Source: Branchiostoma floridae
Taxonomy: Eukaryota; Chordata; Leptocardii; Amphioxiformes; Branchiostomatidae
Reading direction: 5' to 3'
NCBI RefSeq assembly: GCF_000003815.2
Contig: NC_049989.1
Location: 16,808,287 to 16,872,286, forward strand
Length of the DNA stretch: 64,000 nt
Under the pieces are notes generated by a model. It saw only the letters and a program-made list of their open reading frames with translations. It did no database searches and was not told where the DNA came from. A program made the translations under genes and the position numbers. Position 1 is the first letter of the stretch; every line of letters starts with the position of its first letter. Positions 19,215-30,159 of this stretch are shown piece after piece.

Positions 19215-21880
19215 ATAAGACTATGACTTCATTTTGACCTGTATGGTGCAATTTTTACCATTTTACCATTTATCATAATATTGTTGCATGTTTGTAATTC
19301 ATCCATTGTTTTAGATACTGCATTCCTAATCCTGACAGAATGTTTAAAAAACGCTCGGCTATGGTGTCAACCAATAAAAAAAAATATCTGTCAGTGAATG
19401 AAAAGTTTAATAAGCAAAACTGTTCGAGAAAAAAACACTGATCATTCAGAGCAGCAAGATTGTGAAATATTCCTGGGTATGGGCACTTTTAAGTTTCACC
19501 ATTACACCACAAGGTAAAAAGTTATTGCAAATTTGTGAAATTCCATACCCCAGTTGCACATTTATTATTTAAAGAAAAGCTGTTTGTGACATAATTTGAC
19601 ATTACAGGCTTATCACCTTTGGTACTTGGCTTATCATTTCTAATTTGATGTTCTCTTATGCCTTTTATTGATCTTACTTTTCAGTGCTGGAATAACAACG
19701 TACAGGAAACAGGGAAATTGAAATTGATTTATGGCATGTAATTGAAATTGATGTATGGCATGCAGTTAGTGAGTTTGAGTAAGGAGGTTCCTCCTTGGTT
19801 TGAGTGTAAATGAACTGCTGTATTCTATGGTCAAGGATCCTATTTAATAGCTGGGGCAAAATGATCTCTAAGCTTTTTGTTGACTGCATTTAGATATTTT
19901 ACCTAGCGATGTTGCTTAGGCTGAGGGAAAGAAACATGTTGACTTTGGTTTCCAGTTAACCAGATGGTTACACAATTGACTCTATCATATACATGTAATA
20001 TAATCAATGATAATGGACAAATAATTCAAGAGTCATGCCATCCAAAAATTGTACAATGTCATCTAACCAAATTTGAGTATGTACTTGAGCCCTATACAAA
20101 TAAGCCTTTCACAGCCATGATAAGTAGAAAATGCTTGGTTCTGTATATTGAGTGGACAATGGAAACAGCTTGGTCTTAGTAGTCCTACTTCTCTTCCACA
20201 GCAAAATACAGAATGGGCATCCCAAAACTGATGCTTTAAGCTTGTATGAAAAATGTCAAACTTGGACCAAATAAATAAGGTGCCTTCATTGTGCAATCTA
20301 AGTGGTCAGAAAGAGATTTTCTCTTTTGTCCTTCACATCTGCTTGGAAGACTTTGGAAAACTTTGCACAGGGCTCCAAATATAATTTGTGTGAGGAGTAA
20401 GTTTAAGATAATATAAGACAGTATGTTTTATGATTAGAATAAAGGCATTGTAGGAAATCAGCATCCTGTTTTCAATATCCTTTTGCAATTTCAGGGATAT
20501 ATATTCCTTTGGAACCAGACAAAAATCTATACATTCAGGTATACTGTATATACATGTATGTCTGTATGCAACAAAACCTGGTTTGGCTGAATAAAAGTTC
20601 TTTAACGAGAACTACAAACGTATGCGGCTCCAGATGTCTTACTGAGGGACGACTGTGGTGTGAAAGGTGTTGGTAGCTCGAGGAATGAGTCCAATCAAGC
20701 AGCTTTTATATCTGATCCTTGGTCCCATCTACTTTACACTAAGTCTGTATGGTGTTACACTAAAATCTACAATTTAATGTTCAAGATTTTTTCTAAACAA
20801 AACTATTATATTTGTGAGCCTCATATCTCACATAATTATTTACATATCTGTACGGAATTACACTAAATTCTAGGACTTACTTGTTTACTGATTTCTTTCA
20901 TTGTTAAGTTTCAGCATGGAGCCCCCTTTTGAATTCCTTTTGCCCATTTTGATTCTTTGAACCAATTTCTATATGTCAGATATCTGTATCAGATATTTTC
21001 AGAAACCCTTCACTCTCAGACATAATTGTGTTTAAAAGAAGAAGACAAAAAATCCCTTAACACGCAGCAAGATAAAATCATAGCTCCCATATATATATAT
21101 ATATATGATATAAGCTAAACTTTGACATACCGTAGTATAAACGTTGAAGTGTACTTACTTTTTTTGTGATGACTGCACGCTGAATCTTGTAGGTCTGCCA
21201 CTGCAACTGTTCTAAATTTTGAGATGCTGAATACAAGTGCCCGAAACGCCTTCCAGAAAAATAATGATTCTTCTCTCTGCGACACAGGCTTTTTATGCCA
21301 CTTGTTGGCATGCTTTTGATTTGAATATGTTTATGTGGCAATCAAGCTCAAAGAAGCCTGCAGACTGTTAGGATGACCGCTGTCTGGTCATGTCTGGTGC
21401 GGTAGATACACAAAGTGTAGATACACATATACCATACGCATGTACATTATAACCAGAGTGTTGTGAATTGTGATCATAAACATGCCAAGGGCATTTACTG
21501 TTACTTGGATAAAAAGGTCATAAAAATCTATCTTGGAATTCTGCTATGTAATTGTGTGTGTGATACTCCACAATGATTGTTTATTATTGATCAACAGAAC
21601 CCAAGCTAGCTGTCTGGCTTGGGTTGTAAAGGTGTGAACAATCTGTGAACTCGCCCATTGTTCTCCTCAGGTAGACTAGTACCCTGTTGTCAGGTACTAA
21701 GTCAACAAATTGATTGGCCATATTGTTCCTTTATCCAAACAAAGTTATCACATTTCATCCTTGGAATGGCCAAAAGTTGCAATTTTGTCATCTTATCTTT
21801 TTCTTAAAAGCGCAACCATATGCAATGTTCTTATTTGTCGCATAAGACATGCCGGGTAAGTAGACAAGTTGTACTTTAAT
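19215..21880. other. Intergenic stretch, no gene recognised
   Basis: A/T-rich sequence with short, motif-free open frames. A short hairpin, ACCCAAGC ... GCTTGGGT, lies at about 21599-21627. I looked on the plus strand for further PEMT-like exons and saw none. Confidence 0.5.
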
Positions 21881-21881
21881 C

Positions 21882-22026
21882 TTCAGGTGGTCCCGTGGTT
21901 GTGCATATTTCCACTTCCCTGTCAGTCTGCCATGAATATTGCACATATGCGATTTTTTACAATATTATGAACATATTGAAGAATATGTCAGTTATGATCA
22001 TATCAGTGGACCTGGGACCACCTGAA
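21882..22026. mobile_element. Small MITE with TTCAGGTGGTCCC ends
   Basis: TTCAGGTGGTCCC at the left and GGGACCACCTGAA at the right are exact 13-bp inverted repeats about 145 bp apart. Non-coding, A/T-rich interior. Confidence 0.75.
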
Positions 22027-22339
22027 CATTATAGAGTGCTCTTAGCTGATAGCATACATACCACATTTTTGTAAAAAATATGTTCCTGGGCGTTGCGCCG
22101 AGGGCCTATATGGTATAAAATCTAGCTGTGCTTATCATATTCATATTTTAATATCAGTGAGACTTTTATGAAATCAATATGGTCTGAAAACATGCTATAG
22201 GTCTGTAGCTCCACTTCCTGTTGAAAATTCTGAAAAATACCAGCCCAGTAACTTTCTACAGCTCATCAAAGTTGGTGGATCAGTTAATTAGGCAGAAGGG
22301 GGAAAAGTGTCTTAACTCACTAAGTAGAGTGTCAAAGCA

Positions 22340-23115
22340 CCCTCACTGCCGGTGACCACGAACGCGACATGCACGAAAAGCAATCCTACCTTCCGCCACA
22401 CTAAAATTCACCCTGACAATAAACGGAGAGTCAACACACTAAAACGCGCTCCAGAACCCTCCAATACCAACATGGGCGACACGTGCAAGCGGGTAGCCGT
22501 GGGGTTTGCGACGCCATTACTGCAGAAATCCAAAAAACATACGTCGTGAGACCACAGAATACAACTCTCACCTCCTATGCTACCCGCCCGAGCGAGCCTC
22601 CACCAGGTCGGAGAAGAACAGACTCCGTTGGATCAAGGGCACAGGCACTCGGAAGGGCCAGGCCGAAAGCTGTCCACTCAGGCACCCATCCCCGTAAACG
22701 CGTAACAAAGACTTAATCGACCCACCCTCAACAGAAACCCCCACTAAACGGAAACATTCCAACCATTAAAATGTAAATGCCCACGCGCTCAAAACCCGCC
22801 AAGACAAATCCCGCGACCATAGAAATGCAAATGCCCACGTGCGAAACCCCCCCCACCAAAATCCACCCAGACAAACCACAAAGAAATGCGAACAAACTCG
22901 CTAAACAAACACCACTCACCAAAATAAAAGTCGCAGAACACTTGCAACTTCACCACTACTCAAACAAGAACAAAAAACCCCAAGTCGACATACCCAAAAC
23001 CGACTACAAACGCCCTGGACGCGCCTCTCCTCCCCGCTCGTCAACAAACCCGAACCACACGCTTACTCGCCCAGCAACCACAAAAACTCCCTCTACACCA
23101 TCCAAACCTTATCCC
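22340..23115. other. Strand-asymmetric C/A-rich island of unknown nature
   Basis: For about 775 bp the plus strand is mostly A and C with few T, unlike its A/T-rich surroundings. The left part (22350-22700) has more G. Frames on the plus strand are open for up to 116 codons but are rich in K, P and T, as composition alone predicts. No conserved motif was recognised. It may be part of an unknown transposon or satellite, or an untranslated region. Confidence 0.5.
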
Positions 23116-23626
23116 GGTTTGTTCTAGTTGCACTTCTGTCCTTCGAGCGCTCCTGCACTCGGAGAATGAGCCTCTCGTCAGTCTTGTGTGGATGCCCAAG
23201 TCCCTATCAGCGTCACCACGTCTGGACCGGGAGGGTGGTTGCAGTGAATGCGCTCTGGTTAACAGTCTCCCTGTCCTTATATACTAGTAGTAAAGGATGA
23301 CGTCATTGGCGGATTGATCCAATTGTCGCGCAGTGTGAATAGAAGACTTTTTGGTCAGGAAGAATCGGAAGACAAAGCAACTGTTGCAGAATCTGTTTAT
23401 TGCCACTTTGTGCCAGAATAGCATAATAAAATCAATGCATTCAGAACAAAGACTGCTACAAGTGTGATCAGCGTGACTTCTGTTCAAGTCCAGATTGTAA
23501 AAACATTAAGCAAAACACAGCAGAGAAACTCTACATGTGTGGAAAGTGCGGGTAGAGAACACAAAGGTTCAACTTAAACCAACCATCCATACAGGATTAA
23601 ACAAGAAAAAAACATATTTAGGACTC

Positions 23627-23790
23627 GAAATACTTTTTTCTGCATACCTGCACCGGTGCAGGTAACATTGAAAATTACCTGCACCAGACAAGTTTTACCT
23701 GCATCATTATGAATTTAGGAAGTATAGATCATACTAAAATTGTTCAGGAACCATTGTTATTTCTTTCTTTTATGCTTTATAGGTGGTAAC
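23627..23790 (+). repeat. Dispersed repeat with CCTGCACCGGTGCAGG palindrome
   Basis: It shares ACTCGAAATAC and the AGTATGATC/GAACAATT blocks with 42617-42850, where the last block is inverted. The 16-bp palindrome CCTGCACCGGTGCAGG sits near the left end. Function and family are unknown. Confidence 0.6.
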
Positions 23791-23833
23791 AGTATAATCA
23801 CTTTGTCCGCGGGCATCTCTGCCTGAGTCAATA

Positions 23834-23903
23834 GGGGCTGCATGAGCAACCTCCACGGAGGAGCTCCACAGAGCTGACCTCCATGGAGGTTGCTCGTGCA
23901 GCC
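23834..23903. repeat. Long hairpin, about 27-bp arms
   Basis: GGGCTGCATGAGCAACCTCC and GGAGGTTGCTCGTGCAGCCC are near-perfect complements flanking a short GAGCTC-containing loop. It may be the collapsed ends of a MITE. Confidence 0.8.
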
Positions 23904-24067
23904 CTCCAGCTCCACCGAGCGAGCTCTATGCGCTATGAATACAAACGCTTGGTTCTCGTCACCTTCATGGAATTTTTAAAACTACATGGAGGAGGTTCTC
24001 TCGTAGAGGACAAACAACCGGGCTGAACTAGCAGCTCTACGCCACCATTAATACAAAACATGGTTCC

Positions 24068-24232
24068 GTTACACGGGCTATGAATGTAACGTTAAACATT
24101 TGGTTCACTTTACCCAAAACAAATCGGTCAGAGGGCTCTATACGGCAACAGAAAACTGCTTGAGCAGCGCTGCAGGGGCTATGAATGTAAACATTTGGTT
24201 CACGTCACCCAAAACAAATCGGTCAGAGGTCT
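24068..24232 (+). repeat. Two-copy repeat, about 110-bp spacing
   Basis: GGGCTATGAATGTAA ... CATTTGGTTCAC ... AAAACAAATCGGTCAGAGG occurs twice. A weaker third copy is near 23930-23965. Confidence 0.75.
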
Positions 24233-24849
24233 GATACATACCTTAAATATTACAATATCATGTTTAAAGAATTGTGATTAATGTATTCAAAATGCACATA
24301 TCATTTCGGGGGTATGCCGTACCACAATAACATATTGATCGGTCTACATGTAATAATTGCGAGTTTTGTAGCCTGTGCCCAGTCTTCTGTTCTATTCGGT
24401 AGTGCCAAAGCTTGCGATATTTAAGGTCGTAGATTCGCTTCATGTCAGGTTGATAGCTGGATGTGCGTACTACACAAATCACTTGCCACTAAAATTTGAC
24501 AAGTGATAAAGATTTTTCAAACGAACTCACCGTCCCCGTTTAGCACGTATTCGAAACTATTCACCTACTGCACCGGTAAAAGCACATGGATACAAGGACT
24601 GTACCGAAAAATCACTTAACTGATGACTTACTGTTACGTTTTAGAAGAGTCGTAGAAATTCGTGGCGTCGATACAGGTTTTATGTACGTCGTTTGATATT
24701 CGTGGCAAAATGTGACGAATATTAACACCGACCAGTGTTTTGGTTCATAACATCCGTGCATGTATGCATGCCCTACAACCGTGACGCATTCTGCCAAATA
24801 AAATACATCATTACTATCGACGAGGATGTATTTTTAGTGGAAGGGCTTG

Positions 24850-24925
24850 TGTGTTTGTGTGTGGGGGGTGGGGGGTGGGGCTGCTTGTGTGTGTATGTGT
24901 GTATGTGTATGAAAGCGCGTGTGCG
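24850..24925. repeat. (GT)n/G-rich [14 protein letters not shown]
   Basis: GTGTGT and GGGGTGGGGG runs. The open frame through it is low complexity. Confidence 0.8.
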
Positions 24926-25026
24926 CATATCTCTCTGATGTGTGTACATATGTATATCTGTATGTGAACGCCTTAACCTAGGCCCGGTCGGGATGCCTAA
25001 ATAGAGGAAAGATTAAACGTATACCT

Positions 25027-25986
25027 TTAACCCTATTCAGACCGGGGGGGGGGGGGGGCTTTTGAGGCCCGCGCTAACTTCGATGTCCTATAACGCCAGA
25101 ACGGCTTACGCTAGAGCCACCAAATTTGATGAGTTTTCCTAAAATATTGTTGGCAACAATTTTAAGAAGTTTGACAAATTTTCCATTTTTTCTTGTTGCC
25201 ATGGCAACCGTTTGTTGACAGGCAGTTTTGCCAAAAATCACTATTTTTGATTCTAACTATGTATTTTTCACATTTAATTGCTATATTACTGCAATTTTGT
25301 TACATAAATAAAATCTTATATTATTCAGCATATCTTTCATAATTATATATGCATAAATTATGCTAATTTGATGACGTCATCAGCCCAAAATCCAAGATGG
25401 CGGACCGAATGGCCAGATCAAGAGTAACAAGCTAATTATCCCTTAAAATTTGTAACTACCTGGTATTTTTTCATAAAAAAACATCTAAATGAATGAATTT
25501 AGTCTATTTCCATTGCCCTTTGTGATTATTTGTTGAAAAAAAAGTATTTTTAAAAATTCAAGGTGATGGATATAATATGGCGGAGCCCAACTCGTATCTT
25601 AGACGTACATGACGTCATTTTATGACGTCATATTGACGTCATTGATGTTGCTATTGGCAACGCAAGTCGTAATAAACATTATTATTCTGTTATCTGCACT
25701 TGTTGTTACATTTTTGCAGCATAACTTGAAGTTTTCTGAGAATACCCATTTTTCATGGGTTTGGCCAATGTAATCAAATTGATGACGTCATAATTACGTC
25801 ATTTTACGTCAACGTAACGTCAAACGTCACATACTTGTTAGATATTATGTCGAAATCATGTCCTGAAAATTTGGTGGCCCTACGGCACGTCGTTTTTAGA
25901 GTTATAGGACTTAGAAGTGGAGGGCCTCAAAAGCCCCCCCCCCCGGTCCAGGGATGACCAAAAAAGCCCGGTCTGAATAGGGTTAA
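25027..25986. mobile_element. piggyBac-like non-autonomous element with TTAA-flanked ends and CRE motifs
   Basis: It starts TTAACCCTATTCAGACCGG and ends CCGGTCTGAATAGGGTTAA, an exact 19-bp inverted repeat. TTAA at both ends and a CCCTA start are the piggyBac hallmarks (family knowledge). The interior has no transposase. It contains five perfect TGACGTCA palindromes (25372, 25610, 25623, 25634, 25783). A closely related copy is at 49247-50188 and a decayed one at about 45025-45612. Confidence 0.82.
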
Positions 25987-25989
25987 TAT

Positions 25990-27100
25990 AAATGCATTAT
26001 ACTCTTGAACCTTTTGATTACAGGTAAGTATTTTGATGTCTTTTATATCATTATATTTCGTCCCGAAACCCTCACGGTCGGGCCCCGGTTCAGAAGTGTG
26101 TCCTAAATTAAAAGCTGTAGTCATTGATATGTTGAAATTCATATGATAATGAACAGTGATCATTTACTTCTGAAAAAGACGAAACTCCACTCTTAAATCG
26201 GCAAACACTTTTTTTGGGTATGGTCTTGAAAATGCGTGTTCTAACACGACGTACGAAACACATGATTTGCCATATCTTTCACTCTATTTAAAGAATCTAA
26301 ATGAATAGAAATAAATCAAACAATAAAGCAATATTCTCGAAAAATTGACGAAATTACAGACTATTGATGTTTTATTGAGCAAAAGTGTGACAATGCAATA
26401 GATGAATCGTTTCCTGCACTTAATATAAATATAAAAGTAGAACAAATGGAATGATTGCTACTAGGATAGCTTGAATATAAATGCAAACGCTAATATTTGC
26501 ACATGTATGAAAATTCGAATCAATGCACTATTTAGTTTATTCGTAATTTTAAAAGTAACAAGCACATATCTTTATGCCATTGAGTAATAATAACGTTATT
26601 CGACTAATTCTGTGTGACATTAAAATAAAAGTCAAAATGAGTGTTATTTATTTGTCAAGTGACATTCTCAGTTCCCTCATATTTTAAGAGAATAACCTTG
26701 TTGAAAACTACCTTTAACCAATAGATAAATATTACCATACAACATATACATACAAACTATTAAAATACCCAATTGATGAACAGCAGCAGTGTATATGATC
26801 CCTAGTCAGTGACCACTTTCAGTAAATATTTCAAACTTAGTTTGGCAATTTTGCAATATACATAAAGAGTTCTTGCATTACAAATGTTACTACTAGTCGA
26901 CTTGAAATGTACACGATATTCAAATTACTATACAATTACTCAGATGTCATCACATGATATGAAAAATAACTTTCAGTTATTCATATTTGACAGAATATTG
27001 CTTTGATAATCACTTAATTAAGCTCTAAATTTGAATAAAAGACTACGTGCCCAGTTATTTGACCTTTATCTTGCATGATTGTGTCGCTTGTAAAATTTCC
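25990..27100. other. A/T-rich intergenic stretch, nothing recognised
   Basis: No exon-like open frame, RNA gene or clear repeat was seen, apart from a short fragment near 26065 resembling the piggyBac-like end. Confidence 0.5.
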
Positions 27101-27104
27101 ACCA

Positions 27105-27650
27105 GCAATTTTATTTATTTATTAGTTGAGCTGTATACATACAGCCAGAGCTGCCCAACTAGCTGGCTATTGCCAAAGGCTAACCCTGGGAGAGGAGAAT
27201 ACTTGTTACATTTTTCAAATAAAATTTGCTGCAATAAACATAGAATCATAAAATCACTAGCATTAACTTACATTACATATATAAGCAAAACGCTTACAAA
27301 TTTACATCATGTACGTATATATACAATCTGTACATATGGAATAATTACATTGGTTCACAGAGAATGGATCTCCGAGGGAGCGCCGGGCTTTGGTTTTGAA
27401 GAATGTTAATGTGGGGGCTGTTTGGGTTTCGAGTGGAAGATTGTTCCATAACTTAATGGCTCTGTGGAAGGATGCACCAGCAATAGATTGATAGAGTCTT
27501 ATGTCATCTTGTTGCGTGCATAGTTTTCTTGATGGTATAGTGATAGATATAGAAATATGATTCCCTATCCATGCCAGAATAAGTAGAGTGTCAAAAACCG
27601 ACAGGAATTGAAGGAGACTTATGACTCCAAGGGAAATTACGAGAAGCAGC
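27105..27650 (-). mobile_element. LINE 3' fragment (L2/CR1-like), reverse orientation
   Basis: On the minus strand the frame ends with RAIKLWNNLPLETQTAPTL followed by FFKTKARR, the conserved C-terminal tail of many L2/CR1/I-type reverse transcriptase proteins. A 3' UTR with AGTTGGGCAGCTCTGGCTGT follows, then a TTTATTTATT-type end. Upstream sequence is decayed. It lies downstream of the NPMY gene. Confidence 0.75.
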
Positions 27651-27893
27651 ACTACAGTTTTATGTGCTCTAAATCCAAATTTAGAGCGATGCAATAGCTC
27701 TCCTTTGACACTCAAGGTGCTGATACAAATACAAGAAAATATACAACAAATCAGTCTTTTTGGGTAACGGTCAGTAGAAACAAATTCCGACAGCTTCAAC
27801 AGTACTTTACACTCCTGTGTGGCAGTAAGAGGTCATAAAACAGACTAGAGCATCAGTTTGGGGGACAAAAGAGAAAGCCATAGCAGCAATCTG

Positions 27894-30155
27894 TCATCCA
27901 AACAATTCCTTCAACGCAACAAAACTTTTCAACAAATCAAAAGATGGTTGATTTGTGTGTTTTTTGCTGTCGGTGGTTGGTGGTTGTGTGGCATGATTAG
28001 GGCTTTTGGAGGTCAATGACAGTGTGCAACGGTGCGGGCTGTTTGAGGTCAATGGTAGTGTCGTATCCTGTGGGCTTTTTGAGATTGATGTATCGGTGGT
28101 ACCTTTTGGAGCGTTGGAGGTTGATGGTAGCGTGGCACGCTGTGGGCTGTTTGAGGATGATTGCAGTTTAGCATCTTTCGAGCTATTGGAGGTTGTTAGC
28201 ATTACGAACTCCGAGGAGAAATTTGACGTTGATCTGAATGTGGAGGTACTCTCTTCAACCAATGCATTAGCAGGCGTCACCTGCAACAGAACACAGAGTA
28301 AGTACAGCAGGCTAATTGACACAGCTAGCGATAGACGATCAATAATAAATTTTACGTTGAAACCAGAAGACATATCCGCACTCCTATAGAACAACGAACA
28401 TGAAGATACTGTAATCTAGATAAGTTAAAAGATGAACAACATTATGGAGTAGAATGTAGTTTGTCCGAAAAAAAGAGAGACTGGGCTCTATAGACTGATA
28501 GAACCCATGTTCCTCCACTTCATACAACTAAGTAATATGGATAAATTTATATTCCTTAAGAATTCTGACAAATCTTTGCTTATTAAGCATGTCTATTCCT
28601 ACAATTTCAATATCACAAAAAACAGCAGGAAGAAGTCAAAATCACATAGTAGAACGCGATGCTTGTGTATTTTAGATTCATTGTACATATGTATCTTTTG
28701 TTGCGACCTGTACTAAATCCAGTGGGTATTTATGTACAATAAAGGTCTTCATTCATGCAAATAATAGCACCAAATGGACACTGACTTACCTCTTGATTAC
28801 CATCCATGTTTCTGTTGAAGACTATGAGAAGCACGGCACAGATTCCAACACAAATCAAGAATGTCAAGGTGGCTGCTGCTAACACGCAACACGTTCGGCT
28901 CACCGCACCTTCTGAAAGTATAGTAAAGCTTGGTATCCTTTAACAGTTAATAGGTGAATGACAAATTGATGCAACATTTAGATTGGAGCAAAAATAAGAT
29001 AATTACGAAAAAGGTATTTGTAATGATAGCTAAACGAAAAAAAACAAAAACAACTTAACTGGCAACATTGATTTCTAGCTTACAATTTGAAAAAATGCCC
29101 AACCAAATATCCCCGAATAGATCATTTTGAAGTAGATTATGCCAATAATTGTAACACCAGAATACAAGCTGTATATATTGTTTGGCTGAAACATCAAAAA
29201 GTATTTACAAGATTCGACAGGAGAAGAAAACGGAGAAAAGAAAAGCAATAAATTTCAACCCATACAAAGGTTTTTAAAAAACTTTCTGTTAAGTTCCAAT
29301 TTTCCTCAAACAGACTACTTATAGGTATTATCGAACGCACGACTTACCGCAGACCCCTCGGTGTGGGTCATGCGCCATGTACATCGGATTAGGGTTCGGC
29401 ATGTTTCGCACGTCAACGTGACTCAAATTGCGGAAATTTCGGGATCTAGGATCTTCACAGCCATTTTCCACAGGGTCGGGGGAGTCTCCATCATTTCCGG
29501 AAGATCCTCCTATGTTTGCAGACGTCTCAATGTCACTGTTTGGATCAGATTTTGCCTCCAGTGAGGGATCATTTCTGTGTTCCTTCTCCACACCTGTCCC
29601 GACAGAGGCCATGTCATCTAGACACTGGTCTGAAACAGCACATGCTTGGGTATCAACATCAACGGAGGGAGTACAGTCACTAAGTTCTTTCAATATGTTG
29701 CCATCATCACCTTCCTGATCGCTATCGGGATGAGGCGTGCTGTGCTGTTCGTTGTTGGCAGGCCTGGAGAAAAGTTCAGGCTGACTTTCTGACTCATGTG
29801 CCAGTTTTGTGTTTCGATAGCTTATTCTCTGCCCGTACATTGGATTGGATTGATCCAACGCGTTTATCTGATACATTGGATGAGGGTTTTCAGCATTCGG
29901 TCCAGTCGGGGGATTGGAGTACAATGTATGCAGAGAACTGCTGAAATCATCCGCGGTTCTTCCTTCTTCCACAGAAGTTAATTGGCTGGCGTTAGGTTTT
30001 GATTCGTCACATCCTTCCTTGGTATAGTCGGTAATGAATTCAGCGTTTGCTTCTTTTTGCTTGAGCTCTGTCTTGAGTAACTCATTGTCATCTTGTGCCA
30101 CATTCGTACCAGTTCGCGATATGATATCTGTGTTATTTCTGGCAACAGAAAGCAT
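27894..30155 (-). CDS. Type II membrane protein with NPMY-motif cytoplasmic tail and Ser/Thr-rich ectodomain
   Basis: Exons in transcript order: 30155-29348, 28911-28790, 28280-27894. They give 1317 nt, 438 aa, with phases 1 and 0 matching exactly. Seen: no signal peptide; an acidic, hydrophilic N-terminal region (1-269) with three P-M-Y motifs (HPMY, SNPMY, NPNPMY); one membrane span (about 273-300: CCVLAAATLTFLICVGIC and on); then a Ser/Thr/Pro-rich region with N-glycosylation sites and about 11-12-residue repeats of the form TSxSPxxxTL. Inference: N-terminus in the cytosol, where tyrosine motifs may recruit adaptors, and a mucin-like outside. I recall amphioxus type II lectins and scavenger-like proteins with such tails, usually followed by a globular domain; none is seen here, so further 3' exons are possible. 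The ATG choice is supported by an upstream in-frame stop, though acceptors near it cannot be excluded. No function is known. Confidence 0.6.
28500..28757 (+). mobile_element. LINE 3' fragment (same family as 10935-11370)
   Basis: The frame LSNMDKFIFLKNSDKSLLIK resembles [20 protein letters not shown] in the 10935-11370 fragment. It is followed by GACCTGTACTAAATCCAGTG, CAATAAAGG and CATTCATG. It lies in an intron of the NPMY gene in the opposite orientation. Confidence 0.75.
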
Positions 30156-30159
30156 TTTC

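Noticed and set aside
27302-27799. 165-codon minus-strand frame as a host membrane protein
   Set aside because: Its C-terminal half is the conserved LINE tail (LWNNLP ... FK), so it is a transposon remnant.
29361-29981. Plus-strand open frames opposite the NPMY exon
   Set aside because: They are shadows of the minus-strand exon, which has matching splice phases and a coherent protein composition.
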